DNA of 64,000 bases from Verrucomicrobiota bacterium. GTDB taxonomy: Bacteria; Verrucomicrobiota; Verrucomicrobiia; Chthoniobacterales; SZAS-18. The number at the start of each line of letters is the position of its first letter. Within the stretch, counting starts at the first letter, position 1. Made by a program: the position numbers and the translations under genes. The DNA lies in the NCBI GenBank assembly GCA_018240025.1, contig JAFEGM010000012.1, positions 103,612-167,611 on the forward strand, given 5' to 3'. The notes beneath the pieces were generated by a model. It had not been told where the DNA came from, made no database searches, and saw nothing but the letters and a program-made list of their open reading frames with translations. Below are positions 1 to 8,340 of this stretch, piece by piece.

Positions 1-1
1 C

Positions 2-73
2 CCGGCCCCGACCTACCTCAAACTCCTGGAACAGAACGCGCAAACGATTGTGAAGGGATTTTTCCCGGATTGA
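2..73 (+). CDS. C-terminal end of a metal ABC transporter substrate-binding protein (partial)
   Basis: The window opens inside a reading frame that ends [23 protein letters not shown] and stops at 71-73. A tail with a YLxLLxxNAxTIxxG pattern is typical of the periplasmic cluster A-I (ZnuA/TroA/SitA) metal-binding proteins. The next three genes encode the ATPase and two permeases of that same transporter class, so this is most likely the solute-binding component of the operon. Only 23 residues are visible. Metal ligands and signal peptide lie upstream of the window. Confidence 0.72.
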   Translation, partial: PAPTYLKLLEQNAQTIVKGFFPD

Positions 74-98
74 GGGCCGTCTTTCGAATGCGTCACCC

Positions 99-1049
99 AT
101 GAATGCCGTCGCTCCCATCTCGCTCGAGGCGGATTCCGTCACGGTCACCTATCCCAGCGGGCAGACGGCGCTGCACGATGCCACCCTCAGCCTCCAGGGA
201 GGCACCATCTGCGCGCTGGTCGGAGTGAACGGCTCTGGCAAGTCCACGCTCTTCAAGGCCCTGATGGGCTTCGTCATGCCCTCGCGGGGCACGGTCCGGG
301 TCAACCAGCGACCAGTGCGCGAAGCCCAGCGCAAGAGCTGGGTGGCCTATGTGCCGCAGGCCGAGGAGGTGGACTGGAGTTTTCCCGTCAGCGTGCACGA
401 CGTCGTCATGATGGGCCGTTACGGCAGTATGAACTTCTTACGCATCCCGCGCGCTGCGGATCGCGAAGCAGTCGAACTCAGCCTGCGCCGGGTGGGCATG
501 TGGGACCTGCGCGACCGACAAATCGGCGAGCTTTCCGGCGGCCAGAAAAAGCGGGTCTTCGTCGCCCGCGCACTTGCCCAGGGCGGCCGCATCATCTTGC
601 TGGACGAGCCCTTCACCGGCGTCGACGTAAAGACCGAGGAGGCGATCATCGGCCTGTTGCGCGAACTGCGCGACGATGGCTGCCTGATCCTCGTCTCGAC
701 CCACAATCTCGGCTCGGTTCCGGAGTTTTGCGACCAAGTTGTCCTGATTAATCGGACCATCCTGGCCGTCGGTCCGCTCGATGAAGTTTTCACTCCCGAA
801 AATCTGGCCCATGCCTTCGGTGGCGCGCTCCGGGCCTTCGAGATCGACCGCTCGACCGTGCAGGCGCACGACGGTCGCCACGTGACCGTTTTGACCGACG
901 ACGAGCGCCCGCTCGTGCTCGGTAAAAGCGGGCATCTCGAATATCGCGAACGAGCCGGCCGCGAAGCGTTGATCTCAGCCCGCGAGCGTGATTTGGAGAC
1001 CGCCCAGGCTGCCCTCGACGAGGCGAAGAAGGGATCAAAGGAGGACTGA
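99..1049 (+). CDS. Metal (Mn/Fe/Zn) ABC transporter ATP-binding protein
   Basis: This 316-residue protein is the cytoplasmic ATPase that powers a metal importer. It shows Walker A (GVNGSGKST), the ABC signature (LSGGQKKR), Walker B (IILLDEPF) with the following D-loop, and the H-loop (STHN). [16 protein letters not shown] segment at the Q-loop is typical of the SitB/MntB/TroB family. It is longer than the usual 240-260 residues because of a charged C-terminal tail of about 60 residues that ends in a helical, Ala/Glu-rich stretch; the role of the tail is unknown. The gene starts 25 bp after the binding-protein stop and ends 2 bp before the first permease, so it sits in one operon. Manganese, iron and zinc cannot be told apart from sequence. 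Confidence 0.93.
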   Translation: MNAVAPISLEADSVTVTYPSGQTALHDATLSLQGGTICALVGVNGSGKSTLFKALMGFVMPSRGTVRVNQRPVREAQRKSWVAYVPQAEEVDWSFPVSVHDVVMMGRYGSMNFLRIPRAADREAVELSLRRVGMWDLRDRQIGELSGGQKKRVFVARALAQGGRIILLDEPFTGVDVKTEEAIIGLLRELRDDGCLILVSTHNLGSVPEFCDQVVLINRTILAVGPLDEVFTPENLAHAFGGALRAFEIDRSTVQAHDGRHVTVLTDDERPLVLGKSGHLEYRERAGREALISARERDLETAQAALDEAKKGSKED

Positions 1050-1051
1050 AC

Positions 1052-1897
1052 ATGGACCTACTTGTCCCCTTTCGCTACGATTTCATGGTCACGGCCATGT
1101 GGGTCTGCACGCTCGTGGGGGTCGTTTGCGGGCTGCTTTCAGCCTTCGTCACCTTGAAAGGCTGGTCCCTCATGGGCGACGCCCTGTCCCACGCTGTCGT
1201 TCCTGGGGTTGCGATCGCGTATTTTGTCGGGATGCCCTTCGCCTTGGGGGCATTCGCTAGCGGCATTCTCGCCGCTGGGGCCATGACCTATGTGAAGCTT
1301 AGGACCCCAGTCCGCGAGGATGCGGTTATCGGCGTGGTCTTTACCTCCTTCTTCGCCTTCGGCCTGCTGCTCATCTCGCTGCGGCCCAGCCAGATCGACC
1401 TCAAGACCATCATTCTTGGGAACGTCCTTGGCATTCCCCGAGACGACGCCCTGCAGGTGACCGTGGTTTCAGCGATCTGCCTGCTTGTCCTCGCCCTGCA
1501 GGGCCGCGACCTGCTGCTGGTCTGCTTCGATCCGGGACACGCCCGCGCGCTCGGACTGCGCGTTAACCTGCTGCAGGGCATCCTGCTGACCCTGCTCGCC
1601 GCCACGGCCGTCGCCGCCATGCAGGCGGTCGGCGCGGTTTTGGTGGCGGCCATGGTCATTACCCCCGGGGCTACCGCTTTTCTCCTCACCGCTCGCTTTG
1701 GCCGCATGATGGGCGTGGCGGCCGGCATCGGCGGCACCAGCTCGTTTGTCGGTGCTTACCTCAGTTACTACCTCGATGGCGCTACGGGCGGCTGCATCGT
1801 GACCCTGCAAACTCTTATCTTTATCATCGTACTCGTCTTCGCCCCCAAGCACGGACTCCTGGCTAGTCGCCGGGCGCGCCAGGCCGCCATCGCATGA
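1052..1897 (+). CDS. Metal ABC transporter permease (first of two)
   Basis: This 281-residue polytopic inner-membrane protein belongs to the ABC-3 (ZnuB/SitC/MntB/TroC) permease family. It has about eight hydrophobic segments and the family-typical GWSLMGDALSHAVVPGVA stretch near residues 29-46, plus AVGAVLVAAMVITPGATAFLL in the second half. The start lies 2 bp after the ATPase stop. Its stop overlaps the next permease by 4 bp (ATGA), which implies translational coupling. Two different permeases side by side, as in SitC/SitD and TroC/TroD, suggest a heterodimeric membrane channel for Mn/Fe-type metals rather than the single-permease ZnuB layout. Confidence 0.93.
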   Translation: MDLLVPFRYDFMVTAMWVCTLVGVVCGLLSAFVTLKGWSLMGDALSHAVVPGVAIAYFVGMPFALGAFASGILAAGAMTYVKLRTPVREDAVIGVVFTSFFAFGLLLISLRPSQIDLKTIILGNVLGIPRDDALQVTVVSAICLLVLALQGRDLLLVCFDPGHARALGLRVNLLQGILLTLLAATAVAAMQAVGAVLVAAMVITPGATAFLLTARFGRMMGVAAGIGGTSSFVGAYLSYYLDGATGGCIVTLQTLIFIIVLVFAPKHGLLASRRARQAAIA

Positions 1898-2736
1898 ACC
1901 CGCTTTTCGATCCATTTGCCTTCGGCTTCATGCTGAAGGCCTTTGCGGTGGCAACGATAGTCGGGGCGGTTTGTGCCGTTCTCTCCTGCTTTCTCGTGCT
2001 GCGCGGTTGGTCGCTCATGGGCGACGCCGTCTCGCACGCTGTCCTGCCAGGCATCGTGTTAGCCAACATGGCGGGCCTGCCCCTAGCCGTAGGCGCCTTT
2101 GCCAGCGGACTTCTCTGCGCTTTCGCCAGTGGCTGGATCGACGCCCACACCCGGCTGAAAGAGGACACCACCATGGGCGTCGTCTTCACTGGCCTCTTCG
2201 CCTTTGGGCTCGTTCTGATGTCCAAGCACACCTCGGAGCTGCACCTCGACCACATTCTCTTTGGTAACATCCTCGGACTGCCGCAGGCCCAGCTCATGCA
2301 GACCGCTGCCCTCTCGATCGCAGTGCTGATTGTCTTTCTGGCCCTCCGCCGAGATTTTTTGCTCATCGCCTTCGATCCCGCCCAAGCCCAAGCGTTGGGT
2401 CGACCGGTGCAACGGCTCAATCATCTTCTGCTCGGATTGCTCGCGCTGACCATTGTCGCCGCGATGCAGGCGGTTGGGCTGCTGCTCGTCATCGCGATGC
2501 TAGTCACACCCGGCGCCACCGCTTTCCTGCTCGCCCGGCGCTTCGACGACATGCTCCTGAAGGCCGTCACCGTCGCCGTCAGCTCAGGCCTGATCGGCAT
2601 CTACGTCAGCTTCTTCCTCGATGGCTCGCCCGCCGCCTGCATTGTAGTTGCGCAAGCGCTGGTCTTCATCGCCGCCCTTCTTTTTGCCCCGCGGCGCGGC
2701 CTGCTTCGGAAGACGGTTGCTGTGTCGGCTTGCTGA
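1894..2736 (+). CDS. Metal ABC transporter permease (second of two)
   Basis: This 280-residue ABC-3 family permease is a clear paralogue of the preceding gene. It shares the GWSLMGDAVSHAVLPGIV stretch and the MQAVGLLLVIAMLVTPGATAFLL region. It is translationally coupled to its partner through an ATGA overlap at 1894-1897. The two probably form the membrane channel of the importer together. After this gene the operon appears to end, because the next gene has its own well-formed promoter. Confidence 0.93.
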   Translation: MNPLFDPFAFGFMLKAFAVATIVGAVCAVLSCFLVLRGWSLMGDAVSHAVLPGIVLANMAGLPLAVGAFASGLLCAFASGWIDAHTRLKEDTTMGVVFTGLFAFGLVLMSKHTSELHLDHILFGNILGLPQAQLMQTAALSIAVLIVFLALRRDFLLIAFDPAQAQALGRPVQRLNHLLLGLLALTIVAAMQAVGLLLVIAMLVTPGATAFLLARRFDDMLLKAVTVAVSSGLIGIYVSFFLDGSPAACIVVAQALVFIAALLFAPRRGLLRKTVAVSAC

Positions 2737-2802
2737 CACGAGCTGCTACCGAGCGCCCTCCAGTGAGTAAGCTTTTTGCAACCGCACAGCTGCGCTGACG
2801 GT

Positions 2803-2830
2803 TTGACCAATCGGGAGCGGAACCTATACA
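2803..2830 (+). promoter_or_regulatory. Sigma-70-type promoter for the outer-membrane barrel gene
   Basis: TTGACC at 2803-2808 and TATACA at 2825-2830 are separated by 16 bp. The predicted transcription start is near 2837, only about 2 nt before the ATG at 2839. This supports the shorter start of the following gene and implies an almost leaderless transcript. Confidence 0.6.
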
Positions 2831-2838
2831 GGGTGCGA

Positions 2839-3666
2839 ATGAGACACTTGCCTCCTGCGCGTTGGCCCTGCGCGATGGTCCTCGGTGGACACCTCGTTTT
2901 GGCGCCGCTGACGCTGCTGGCCCAAGAGGCAGGTGAAGCTGCGGACGAATACATCAATCCAGACCGGCCCGGCCTCGCGGACGGCAGCAACGTCGTGGGC
3001 GTCGGTCGGTTCCAGATCGAGACGGGCTTTCAGCAGGAATTTCGCCGGCGGCAGGAGCATAGCCAGACGCAGTTTTTCCCGACGTTGTTGCGGCTCGGAG
3101 TGAGTCGCGCTCTGGAGTTGCGCGTAGAGGGCAACACTTACACCAGAAGTACCGCAGATATTTCTGGATCCGGTTCAACCACGAGCCGTGGCTTTGCACC
3201 GACTTCGTTCGGGGCTAAGTATCACTTCGTGGACGGGGACGGCTTCAAGCAGCCTTCGATCGGCGCGATCGTGCGGGTGTTTCCACCGTCGGGCACGGGC
3301 GACTTCCGCACCTTCCATACCACGGGCGACTTCCGCCTGGCGGCAGACTGGGATTTCGCTCCGCAGTGGTCGCTCAACCCGAACATCGGCATCGGCTCTT
3401 ACCAAGACTCCACGGGTCCGACATATCGCGCAGGGATCTTCGCGCTGACGCTAAACTATAATCCCAGCAAAACGCTCAACTTTTTCCTCGACGCTGGCGC
3501 GCAAACTCCCGAGGCAAAGCACGGCAAGACCGCGGTGACCGTCGATGCTGGCTGCGCCTATATCATCGGTAAGAACATCCAGCTCGACGTGAGCGTCGGC
3601 ACGCGCGTCGTCGGCAGAACTCCCCCGGAACCGTTTATCGCAGCCGGGTTTAGCAAACGCTTTTGA
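2839..3666 (+). CDS. Exported outer-membrane beta-barrel protein (MetA-pathway/transporter-like family)
   Basis: This 275-residue protein has an N-terminal signal sequence (residues 1-30, ending near LLAQEAG) followed by INPDRPGLADGSNVVGVGRFQIETG. That opening, alternating beta strands, and a terminal GTRVVGRTPPEPFIAAGFSKRF with a C-terminal aromatic residue match the putative outer-membrane transporter family often annotated from phenol-degradation operons (Phenol_MetA_deg). An in-frame ATG at 2776 would add 21 residues. I chose 2839 because a promoter at 2803-2830 would initiate just upstream of it, and because the signal peptide then lies at the N-terminus. It follows the metal importer but has its own promoter. 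Substrate unknown. Confidence 0.8.
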   Translation: MRHLPPARWPCAMVLGGHLVLAPLTLLAQEAGEAADEYINPDRPGLADGSNVVGVGRFQIETGFQQEFRRRQEHSQTQFFPTLLRLGVSRALELRVEGNTYTRSTADISGSGSTTSRGFAPTSFGAKYHFVDGDGFKQPSIGAIVRVFPPSGTGDFRTFHTTGDFRLAADWDFAPQWSLNPNIGIGSYQDSTGPTYRAGIFALTLNYNPSKTLNFFLDAGAQTPEAKHGKTAVTVDAGCAYIIGKNIQLDVSVGTRVVGRTPPEPFIAAGFSKRF

Positions 3667-3829
3667 GCGGCTCACCTTCGACGATCACCTGGGACTCGGC
3701 CGTAAAGCCACAGATTTCAAAGATCGGACCCATTTCGGCTCCCAAGCTAACTGCGCCGAATACCAGAAAGATTAGCCGTAGCAGGAACAGAAGCGTGGTG
3801 ATTCGCCCCGAGCTCGACGCGCGCGACAT
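3650..3829 (-). CDS. Possible small membrane protein, 59 residues
   Basis: This short minus-strand frame starts MSRASSSGRI, runs through one hydrophobic helix (about residues 10-31) and ends in a tail with two cysteines (EICGF and KSVC). It converges on the barrel gene and overlaps its last 17 bp. I see no convincing promoter or ribosome-binding site. It may be real, since small cysteine-containing membrane proteins recur in this island, but a chance frame is equally possible. No family is recognised. The remaining bases up to 4099 show no other gene. Confidence 0.25.
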   Translation of the reverse strand: MSRASSSGRITTLLFLLRLIFLVFGAVSLGAEMGPIFEICGFTAESQVIVEGEPLKSVC

Positions 3830-4099
3830 AGGTGGAAACAACACGCGAGAGTCGACTACGCAAAGGACGGACACTCCTCCGATGATACGACTCAGCGTGT
3901 GAGATGAAATTTGCGGTCGCGGAGCAAACGGCGTTGGACGATGGAAACCCAGCTCGAGCTGATCCACCGCGTTCAGGAAAATCACATTTAGGCTTCTCTT
4001 TTTTTACCAAGACAGAGGCCAAAGCCAGCTGCATTTGCCCCTGCGGGACTGAGCCTCCGGCGGTCTTGCCGCCGAATCCTACTCCCCCGTCGCGGGCTT

Positions 4100-4849
4100 T
4101 CATGCTGGCGAGAGCGTTTCGACGTTTATGAAAACATCATGAACGCGACTCTCCAAATCCGAGTTGCCTGACAATTGCAAAGTCGTCTTGACGCGATCCA
4201 CGCACTCGGCCCATCCAGCGGCACTCGTGGGACCATGAGCCCCTGACGGCCCGACGTCTCCGCAAAAATACAGAAAGACCAGTTGGGCCCGAACGCCGTT
4301 GCGCAGGAAAAAATGCAGGGCCGCTAGGCGATTGGCGTGCTGGTAGTAGGTGTTGAGCCAGATCTCCGCGAATTTCGCAGCGGCGGCAGGCTGGTGCCCC
4401 AGAGCGCTGAGGGTCTCGACATAAGAGCGGCGAATTTTTGGACGGCCGCCATGCTCATTGGCGCTGGTCCCACTGCCATCAACCTCCTGCATCGTGGCGT
4501 TCGCCTCGACCAAGATCCATTCCGCTCCTGCCGGCGATTGGCCAATGCCGATGGCGTCCCAATTCTGCTGCGATCCAGCGCGCGGCCAAAATTCAGCGTA
4601 GCGAGCTTGAAGTAGCTCCTCGCCGGCGAATTCGAGTCTCGTCCACTCCCGATCCAGCACCGGTGCGGCGGTAGGGTAGTAAAGTCCGGTGCGCTCGAGT
4701 GGAAAGTCGAGCCAACGGATATTCGTCAACCCAGCTGCTTGAGAAATGCGCTCGCTGAAGAGTTCGCGATGCCATCCGAGGCAGCGCATTAGGTGCCAGG
4801 CGCTCCCGTAACCTAAGGCAAGCCGATAATCTGGTTTGGTTGCGCTCAT
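4100..4849 (-). CDS. PD-(D/E)XK nuclease-fold-like protein with altered active site
   Basis: The 249-residue protein contains LALGYGSAWHLMRCLGWHRE at the N-terminus, QNWDAIG followed about 11 residues later by WILVEANA, then TYYQHANRLAALHFF and LVFLYFCGD. From memory this matches a bacterial family of hypothetical proteins whose core reads NWDAVG...WLLVEAKA, a PD-(D/E)XK-type motif. Here the catalytic lysine position is asparagine (codon AAC), so nuclease activity is doubtful. It is the last gene of a three-gene minus-strand run and starts 9 bp after the membrane protein. Family assignment is from pattern recognition only; no function is established. Confidence 0.6.
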   Translation of the reverse strand: MSATKPDYRLALGYGSAWHLMRCLGWHRELFSERISQAAGLTNIRWLDFPLERTGLYYPTAAPVLDREWTRLEFAGEELLQARYAEFWPRAGSQQNWDAIGIGQSPAGAEWILVEANATMQEVDGSGTSANEHGGRPKIRRSYVETLSALGHQPAAAAKFAEIWLNTYYQHANRLAALHFFLRNGVRAQLVFLYFCGDVGPSGAHGPTSAAGWAECVDRVKTTLQLSGNSDLESRVHDVFINVETLSPA

Positions 4850-4858
4850 GCGGGGGAG

Positions 4859-5488
4859 TCAGTTCAAAGCGAGGGCAAGCGTCGCCACAAGCAACAACAG
4901 GGCAGTGATCGTGCGGACCCGTGGGGCACGATTCCGAGCCAAGGAGTCGCCAAGCAATACGCCCATCGCCGAGCTCAAAGTGGCGCACGTAGCGAGACCG
5001 CCTACAAAGAGTGGACTCGTCGACGAGGCTGCCCCAAACTCACAATTTGAATCGAGATGGCACAGGAACAGCCAGGCCAGTGATCCAAGGCCGATCGCCA
5101 GCGGGAGTGCGCGCAGGCGCCCGAGGCCCAGAAGCGCCGCCACAAGGAAGAGCGGAATCAGCATCGAGTTCGTCGCCCAAGGCCAAGACCACTCCCAGAT
5201 CAGCCAGCCGAAAACGACCAAGGCTGCGCTGGCGAAAGGGAATAGTGTCCGCGCGAGTCTTCCTCGTTCGGCAATAAGGAGGCCGCCAGTCACGAACACG
5301 AGGAAGTGGTCGAGCCTGCGCAGAAAGTGGAGATAGCCAGAACCGAAGCCCGGGCTCGCGCTGTGAAGATGCTCGTCCAACAGTTCCTGGAGCAACCAGG
5401 TCACAGCTACAATGAAGGCCGCGCCCACCCAGAATTGGTGGCGCGAGAGGAGCGACGTCCAGACGGTAATTGCCGACGGCTGATTCAT
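4859..5488 (-). CDS. Hypothetical multi-pass membrane protein
   Basis: This 209-residue protein has about six hydrophobic segments (for example FWVGAAFIVAVTWLL, LFPFASAALVVFGWLIW and a C-terminal ITALLLLVATLALAL) and no recognised domain. An earlier in-frame start at 5608 exists. I chose the ATG at 5488 because it overlaps the stop of the upstream gene as ATGA (5485-5488), a layout that indicates translational coupling. It lies between an exported protein and a PD-(D/E)XK-like protein. Its place within the metal island suggests an accessory role, but nothing in the sequence shows it. Confidence 0.7.
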   Translation of the reverse strand: MNQPSAITVWTSLLSRHQFWVGAAFIVAVTWLLQELLDEHLHSASPGFGSGYLHFLRRLDHFLVFVTGGLLIAERGRLARTLFPFASAALVVFGWLIWEWSWPWATNSMLIPLFLVAALLGLGRLRALPLAIGLGSLAWLFLCHLDSNCEFGAASSTSPLFVGGLATCATLSSAMGVLLGDSLARNRAPRVRTITALLLLVATLALALN

Positions 5489-5997
5489 CGTGCCTTCCGA
5501 GGCTCGATCTGCCCCGGGGGAAAATAGGGGGGCACGGCTGAAAGCGCCCGACTCAGGGAGTGGAAGCGTTCCCAAGACTGCTTGATTGACCAATCGCGAC
5601 CGTGCCACCTGTGGGCGTCGTCATGGAGATCGTGGGCCGCCTCGATCGCGACGCTGAAAGCTTTTTTGAGCCCTGCGCGCGAGGCCGGATCGGACGTCGC
5701 CAATTCTGTCCTCCTACGCATCCAAGAGAGGGCCTCGATCATCACGTCTAGCGGCAACCTCGCTTCGCGCAGTTGCTCCGGAGTAAGCACAGCTTGAACT
5801 TCGTTCTGCGTGCGCCGAACAACCCTCCATGCATCGGCCGGCGTCTTGACGCCCTCTCGCGAGAAGAACCGCAACGGCACGAGATGCTTCCCTGAGCCAG
5901 CCTGAGCGACCCCTGGTGTGAGGAGAAGCAAGCTCGCCATCACAAAACCCGCGCTGACCGCCGCGGGCCGGAATTTGCAAGATAGGGCGAGGGGCAT
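5485..5997 (-). CDS. Hypothetical exported helical protein
   Basis: This 170-residue protein starts MPLALSCKFRPAAV and carries a signal peptide with a cleavage-like TPGVAQAG site near residue 33. The mature part is charged and helical (LTPEQLREARLPLDVM, AHDLHDDAHRWHGRDW) with several histidines and no cysteine. Longer in-frame starts reach 6372 but would bury the signal sequence. The stop overlaps the start of the downstream membrane-protein gene. The LTPEQ motif occurs in periplasmic metal-sensing helical-hairpin proteins, but the rest does not clearly match that family. Function unknown. Confidence 0.6.
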   Translation of the reverse strand: MPLALSCKFRPAAVSAGFVMASLLLLTPGVAQAGSGKHLVPLRFFSREGVKTPADAWRVVRRTQNEVQAVLTPEQLREARLPLDVMIEALSWMRRRTELATSDPASRAGLKKAFSVAIEAAHDLHDDAHRWHGRDWSIKQSWERFHSLSRALSAVPPYFPPGQIEPRKAR

Positions 5998-6448
5998 ATC
6001 GACTGGAGCGTCCTCGCCTAAACGCTTTGGAACCTCGGCGTCCCTCACGAATTCAAGTTGGCAATGGCGCGCCCAAGCAATTGAGCCATGGCAAAAAATT
6101 GGCTCTTCGGTTGATTCCATGGGTCGGCAGGGTTGAAGCGGCCTGAGGCGGTCTGGTAGGTCAGGCGCATGAGCAACGAACTGGCTGGGCACTACGCTTC
6201 TCCTGGGTTTGGCGGCACCGTGGGAGGTGCGCAAAGTCGGCCCACCGGGCCAAAAAATCGGCGGCTGCAGAAGCCGTCCGACGAACAGGCCAGGCCGTTG
6301 GGATGACGCCCAATGAAGTTGATGCCGACTTCGTACAACCAACGGCCGAGGGCGGCTATTTCCCGCGGTCAAAGACCCCAGCCAGCATCCAGCGAACGAT
6401 GAAATTGTCCGGGCTTCGCACGAATGCAGGCAGCAACGGTGACCGGAG
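5998..6448. other. Intergenic stretch without a recognisable gene
   Basis: I find no convincing frame, RNA gene or terminator in these 450 bases. The region must contain the promoter of the minus-strand trio that begins at 5997 and the downstream end of the CDF gene. Confidence 0.5.
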
Positions 6449-7390
6449 CTACGCCTGCGGAGCGCCTGGGGTTGGCCAAGGGGAGGGGTGTGAGTCGTGC
6501 TCGAGCGGGCCCTGGGCCGCGTCTTCGACCTGGATGCTGGCGTGCTCGATTTTGTGCTCGGCGGCGATTGCTTGAGCGCTTCGGACCAGGGCGAAACTGG
6601 CTTCGCCAGTGACCGTCGGGGCCACCAGATGCACGGTCATGCTGTTGCGCCCGCTGGTCAGTGACCAGACGTGCAGATCATGAACATCCTGGACTCCGGG
6701 CAGAGCCGCCAAGGCCTCGTAGATCTTCCGCAGCTCCACGCCATCGGGAACTCCCTCGAGCAGGACGTTGAGGCTTTCGTTGAGCAGCGTCCACGTGCGC
6801 GGCAGCACCCAGAAGCCGATCAAAACTCCGAGGATCGGATCAATGGGCCACCAACCGGTAAGCTTGATGATGAGGGCGGCCACAATCACCGCGATCGAGC
6901 CGAGCATGTCGCTCCAGACCTCGAGATATGCGCCTTTGACGTTGAGGCTCTCCGAACTGCCGGCACGCAGTACGCTCATGCTGATGAGGTTCACCACCAA
7001 ACCGGCGGCCGCGATCGCGAGCATCCAGCCGCTGGCAATTTCAACCGGTGGTTGCCGAAAGCGCTGGTAGGCTTCGTAGAGGATGTAAAAGGCGACTAGG
7101 AAAAGGACGACGGCATTGAAGGCCGCGGCCAGAATTTCGAAGCGGTAGTAACCGAATGTCCGTCGAGCGTCCGCGGCCCGGCGGCCGACTCGAATGGCCA
7201 CGAGCGCGAGAATGAGCGCTGAAACGTCGGTCAGCATGTGAGCCGCGTCGGAGAGGAGCGCCAGACTGCCGGTGAGCAGACCACCAACGACTTCAACAAT
7301 TAGGAAAGAGCCCGTGAGGCCCAAGGCGAGCTTGAGGCGGCGCACGTGCGCGGCGCTGCTGTCACGGGAGACTTGATGGTCGGAACTCAT
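6449..7390 (-). CDS. Cation diffusion facilitator (CzcD/ZitB-type zinc exporter)
   Basis: This 313-residue inner-membrane antiporter moves Zn, Co or Cd out of the cytoplasm in exchange for protons. It has six predicted helices. TM2 carries LLSDAAHMLTD and TM5 carries YLEVWSDMLGSIAV, the paired Asp/His metal-site segments of the CzcD subgroup. The cytoplasmic C-terminal domain contains VQDVHDLHVWSLTSG, the ferredoxin-like dimer domain, and ends with a short His-containing tail (LEHDSHPSP). It is divergent from the first RND locus, and the shared 175-bp gap holds a perfect 7-bp inverted repeat, so the two sides may respond to the same metal. Confidence 0.94.
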   Translation of the reverse strand: MSSDHQVSRDSSAAHVRRLKLALGLTGSFLIVEVVGGLLTGSLALLSDAAHMLTDVSALILALVAIRVGRRAADARRTFGYYRFEILAAAFNAVVLFLVAFYILYEAYQRFRQPPVEIASGWMLAIAAAGLVVNLISMSVLRAGSSESLNVKGAYLEVWSDMLGSIAVIVAALIIKLTGWWPIDPILGVLIGFWVLPRTWTLLNESLNVLLEGVPDGVELRKIYEALAALPGVQDVHDLHVWSLTSGRNSMTVHLVAPTVTGEASFALVRSAQAIAAEHKIEHASIQVEDAAQGPLEHDSHPSPWPTPGAPQA

Positions 7391-7409
7391 AAGGATCGGA
7401 AATTCTCAA

Positions 7410-7435
7410 AGGTTTCCCTCGACTGCTTGAAACCT
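7410..7435. promoter_or_regulatory. Candidate operator upstream of the CDF gene
   Basis: A perfect inverted repeat, AGGTTTC at 7410-7416 and GAAACCT at 7429-7435, with a 12-bp spacer, sits 20 bp upstream of the CDF start in the divergent region. It could bind a dimeric metal-responsive regulator. No such regulator is visible nearby. Confidence 0.35.
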
Positions 7436-7565
7436 CTGCGCGGATCCCGAAGCCTTCGCGAGGTTGATGGATAGTGGCTGTCCGGGAGCAATTGATTTGC
7501 GTGAAGAGTTGGGGCCGGAGGAAAATGTTGCGGGGTAAAGCCTGCGGACGTCGTTGTACGGAACG

Positions 7566-7853
7566 ATGAATCTCGACCAACTCCTCAAAGAACTTGCTGC
7601 GCAGCAGCCGCCGGCGACGCCTGCGGATCTGAGGGCGGAAGTTTGGCGTTTGATTGCCCTAGTGGCGCTCTTTGGCAATTGGCGCGTGCTCTCGACGGGT
7701 TTGGCGCTCGCTTTGGTCGTGGGCTGGTCGGCTGGCTTTCTGACCGCTCGGGAGCAGGACGGCGCCCGCCAGGCGCGCGCGGCCCTGCACCTTGACGTCT
7801 TCTCGCCTCGGGCCCCAGGTAGTCCGGCGAAATTGATCGCCTACAAACCATGA
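7566..7853 (+). CDS. CnrY-like anti-sigma membrane protein (putative)
   Basis: This 95-residue protein has an N-terminal cytoplasmic segment of about 40 residues (MNLDQLLKELAAQQ, then PADLRAEVWRLI), one transmembrane helix (about residues 46-58) and a short periplasmic tail. That is the CnrY/NccY anti-sigma layout, in which the N-terminal helix binds an ECF sigma factor. The next gene encodes a CnrX-like sensor and overlaps by ATGA (7850-7853). An alternative TTG start at 7554 adds four residues. Sequence similarity to CnrY itself is not obvious. The call rests on size, topology, the DLRxEVWRxI pattern seen in anti-sigma factors, and neighbours. The likely sigma partner is the gene at 14572. 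Confidence 0.55.
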   Translation: MNLDQLLKELAAQQPPATPADLRAEVWRLIALVALFGNWRVLSTGLALALVVGWSAGFLTAREQDGARQARAALHLDVFSPRAPGSPAKLIAYKP

Positions 7854-8284
7854 GGTCGGTGCCGCGGATCGTTCTTTTCCTCTCGCTCGTCATCGCTGTC
7901 GCGGCAGCCGCAGCGCTCATTTCAACTCGGGCCACTCGCTCAGGCGCTTCCGTCGACGCCCATCAATGGCTGCACGATCAACTCCGACTCAGCCGCGAAC
8001 AGGACGAGAAGCTGGCCCCAGCGGAGAAGCGTTTCCTGGCGCAGCGCGCCAAGCTGGTCGCGGAGATTCGCGCGGCCAATCGAGACTTGGCCGCGGCCAT
8101 TCAGAAGGAGGGCAAATGGGGTCCGGCCGTGGAGGCAGCCATTGAGCGCGGCTCACGCGCCCAGGGCGAGCTTCAGCGCCTCACAGTGCGCCATTGCCTC
8201 GAGATTTCGGATTATCTCACGCCTGAACAAGCGAAGCGGTTCTTGCAGCTGACGTCGGAAGCGCTCAGTCGCGAAGCGGACTAG
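7850..8284 (+). CDS. Periplasmic heavy-metal sensor (CnrX/NccX-like)
   Basis: This 144-residue protein has an N-terminal membrane anchor (residues 6-26) and a helical-hairpin periplasmic domain: DAHQWLHDQLRLSREQDEKL, QRAKLVAEIRAANRDLAAAI, and HCLEISDYLTPEQAKRFLQL. The H...L...E...L layout and the terminal LTPEQAxxFL motif are features of the Metal_resist/CnrX family. In that family, metal binding by His, Glu and Met residues releases the sigma factor from its CnrY partner. Translation is coupled to the preceding anti-sigma-like gene by a 4-bp overlap. It stands upstream of the C-B-A pump genes, and the sigma gene lies after them. Confidence 0.78.
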   Translation: MRSVPRIVLFLSLVIAVAAAAALISTRATRSGASVDAHQWLHDQLRLSREQDEKLAPAEKRFLAQRAKLVAEIRAANRDLAAAIQKEGKWGPAVEAAIERGSRAQGELQRLTVRHCLEISDYLTPEQAKRFLQLTSEALSREAD

Positions 8285-8300
8285 GGAGACGTCCGGAACT

Positions 8301-8329
8301 TTGACACAACCGGGCCATCAAGGTATAGG
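8301..8329 (+). promoter_or_regulatory. Sigma-70-type promoter upstream of the small exported protein
   Basis: A consensus TTGACA (8301-8306) and TATAGG (8324-8329) are separated by exactly 17 bp. The predicted start is near 8336, about 5 nt before the ATG at 8341. GGAACTTT at 8295-8302 overlaps the -35 box and resembles an ECF-type -35 element, so dual recognition is possible. Confidence 0.6.
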
Positions 8330-8340
8330 ACCCACTCTTC

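Noticed and set aside
7520..7552. ECF-type promoter (GGAAAA ... CGTC) before the anti-sigma-like gene
   Set aside because: The spacer of 23 bp is too long for the usual 15-17 bp and no second site with the same pattern was found.
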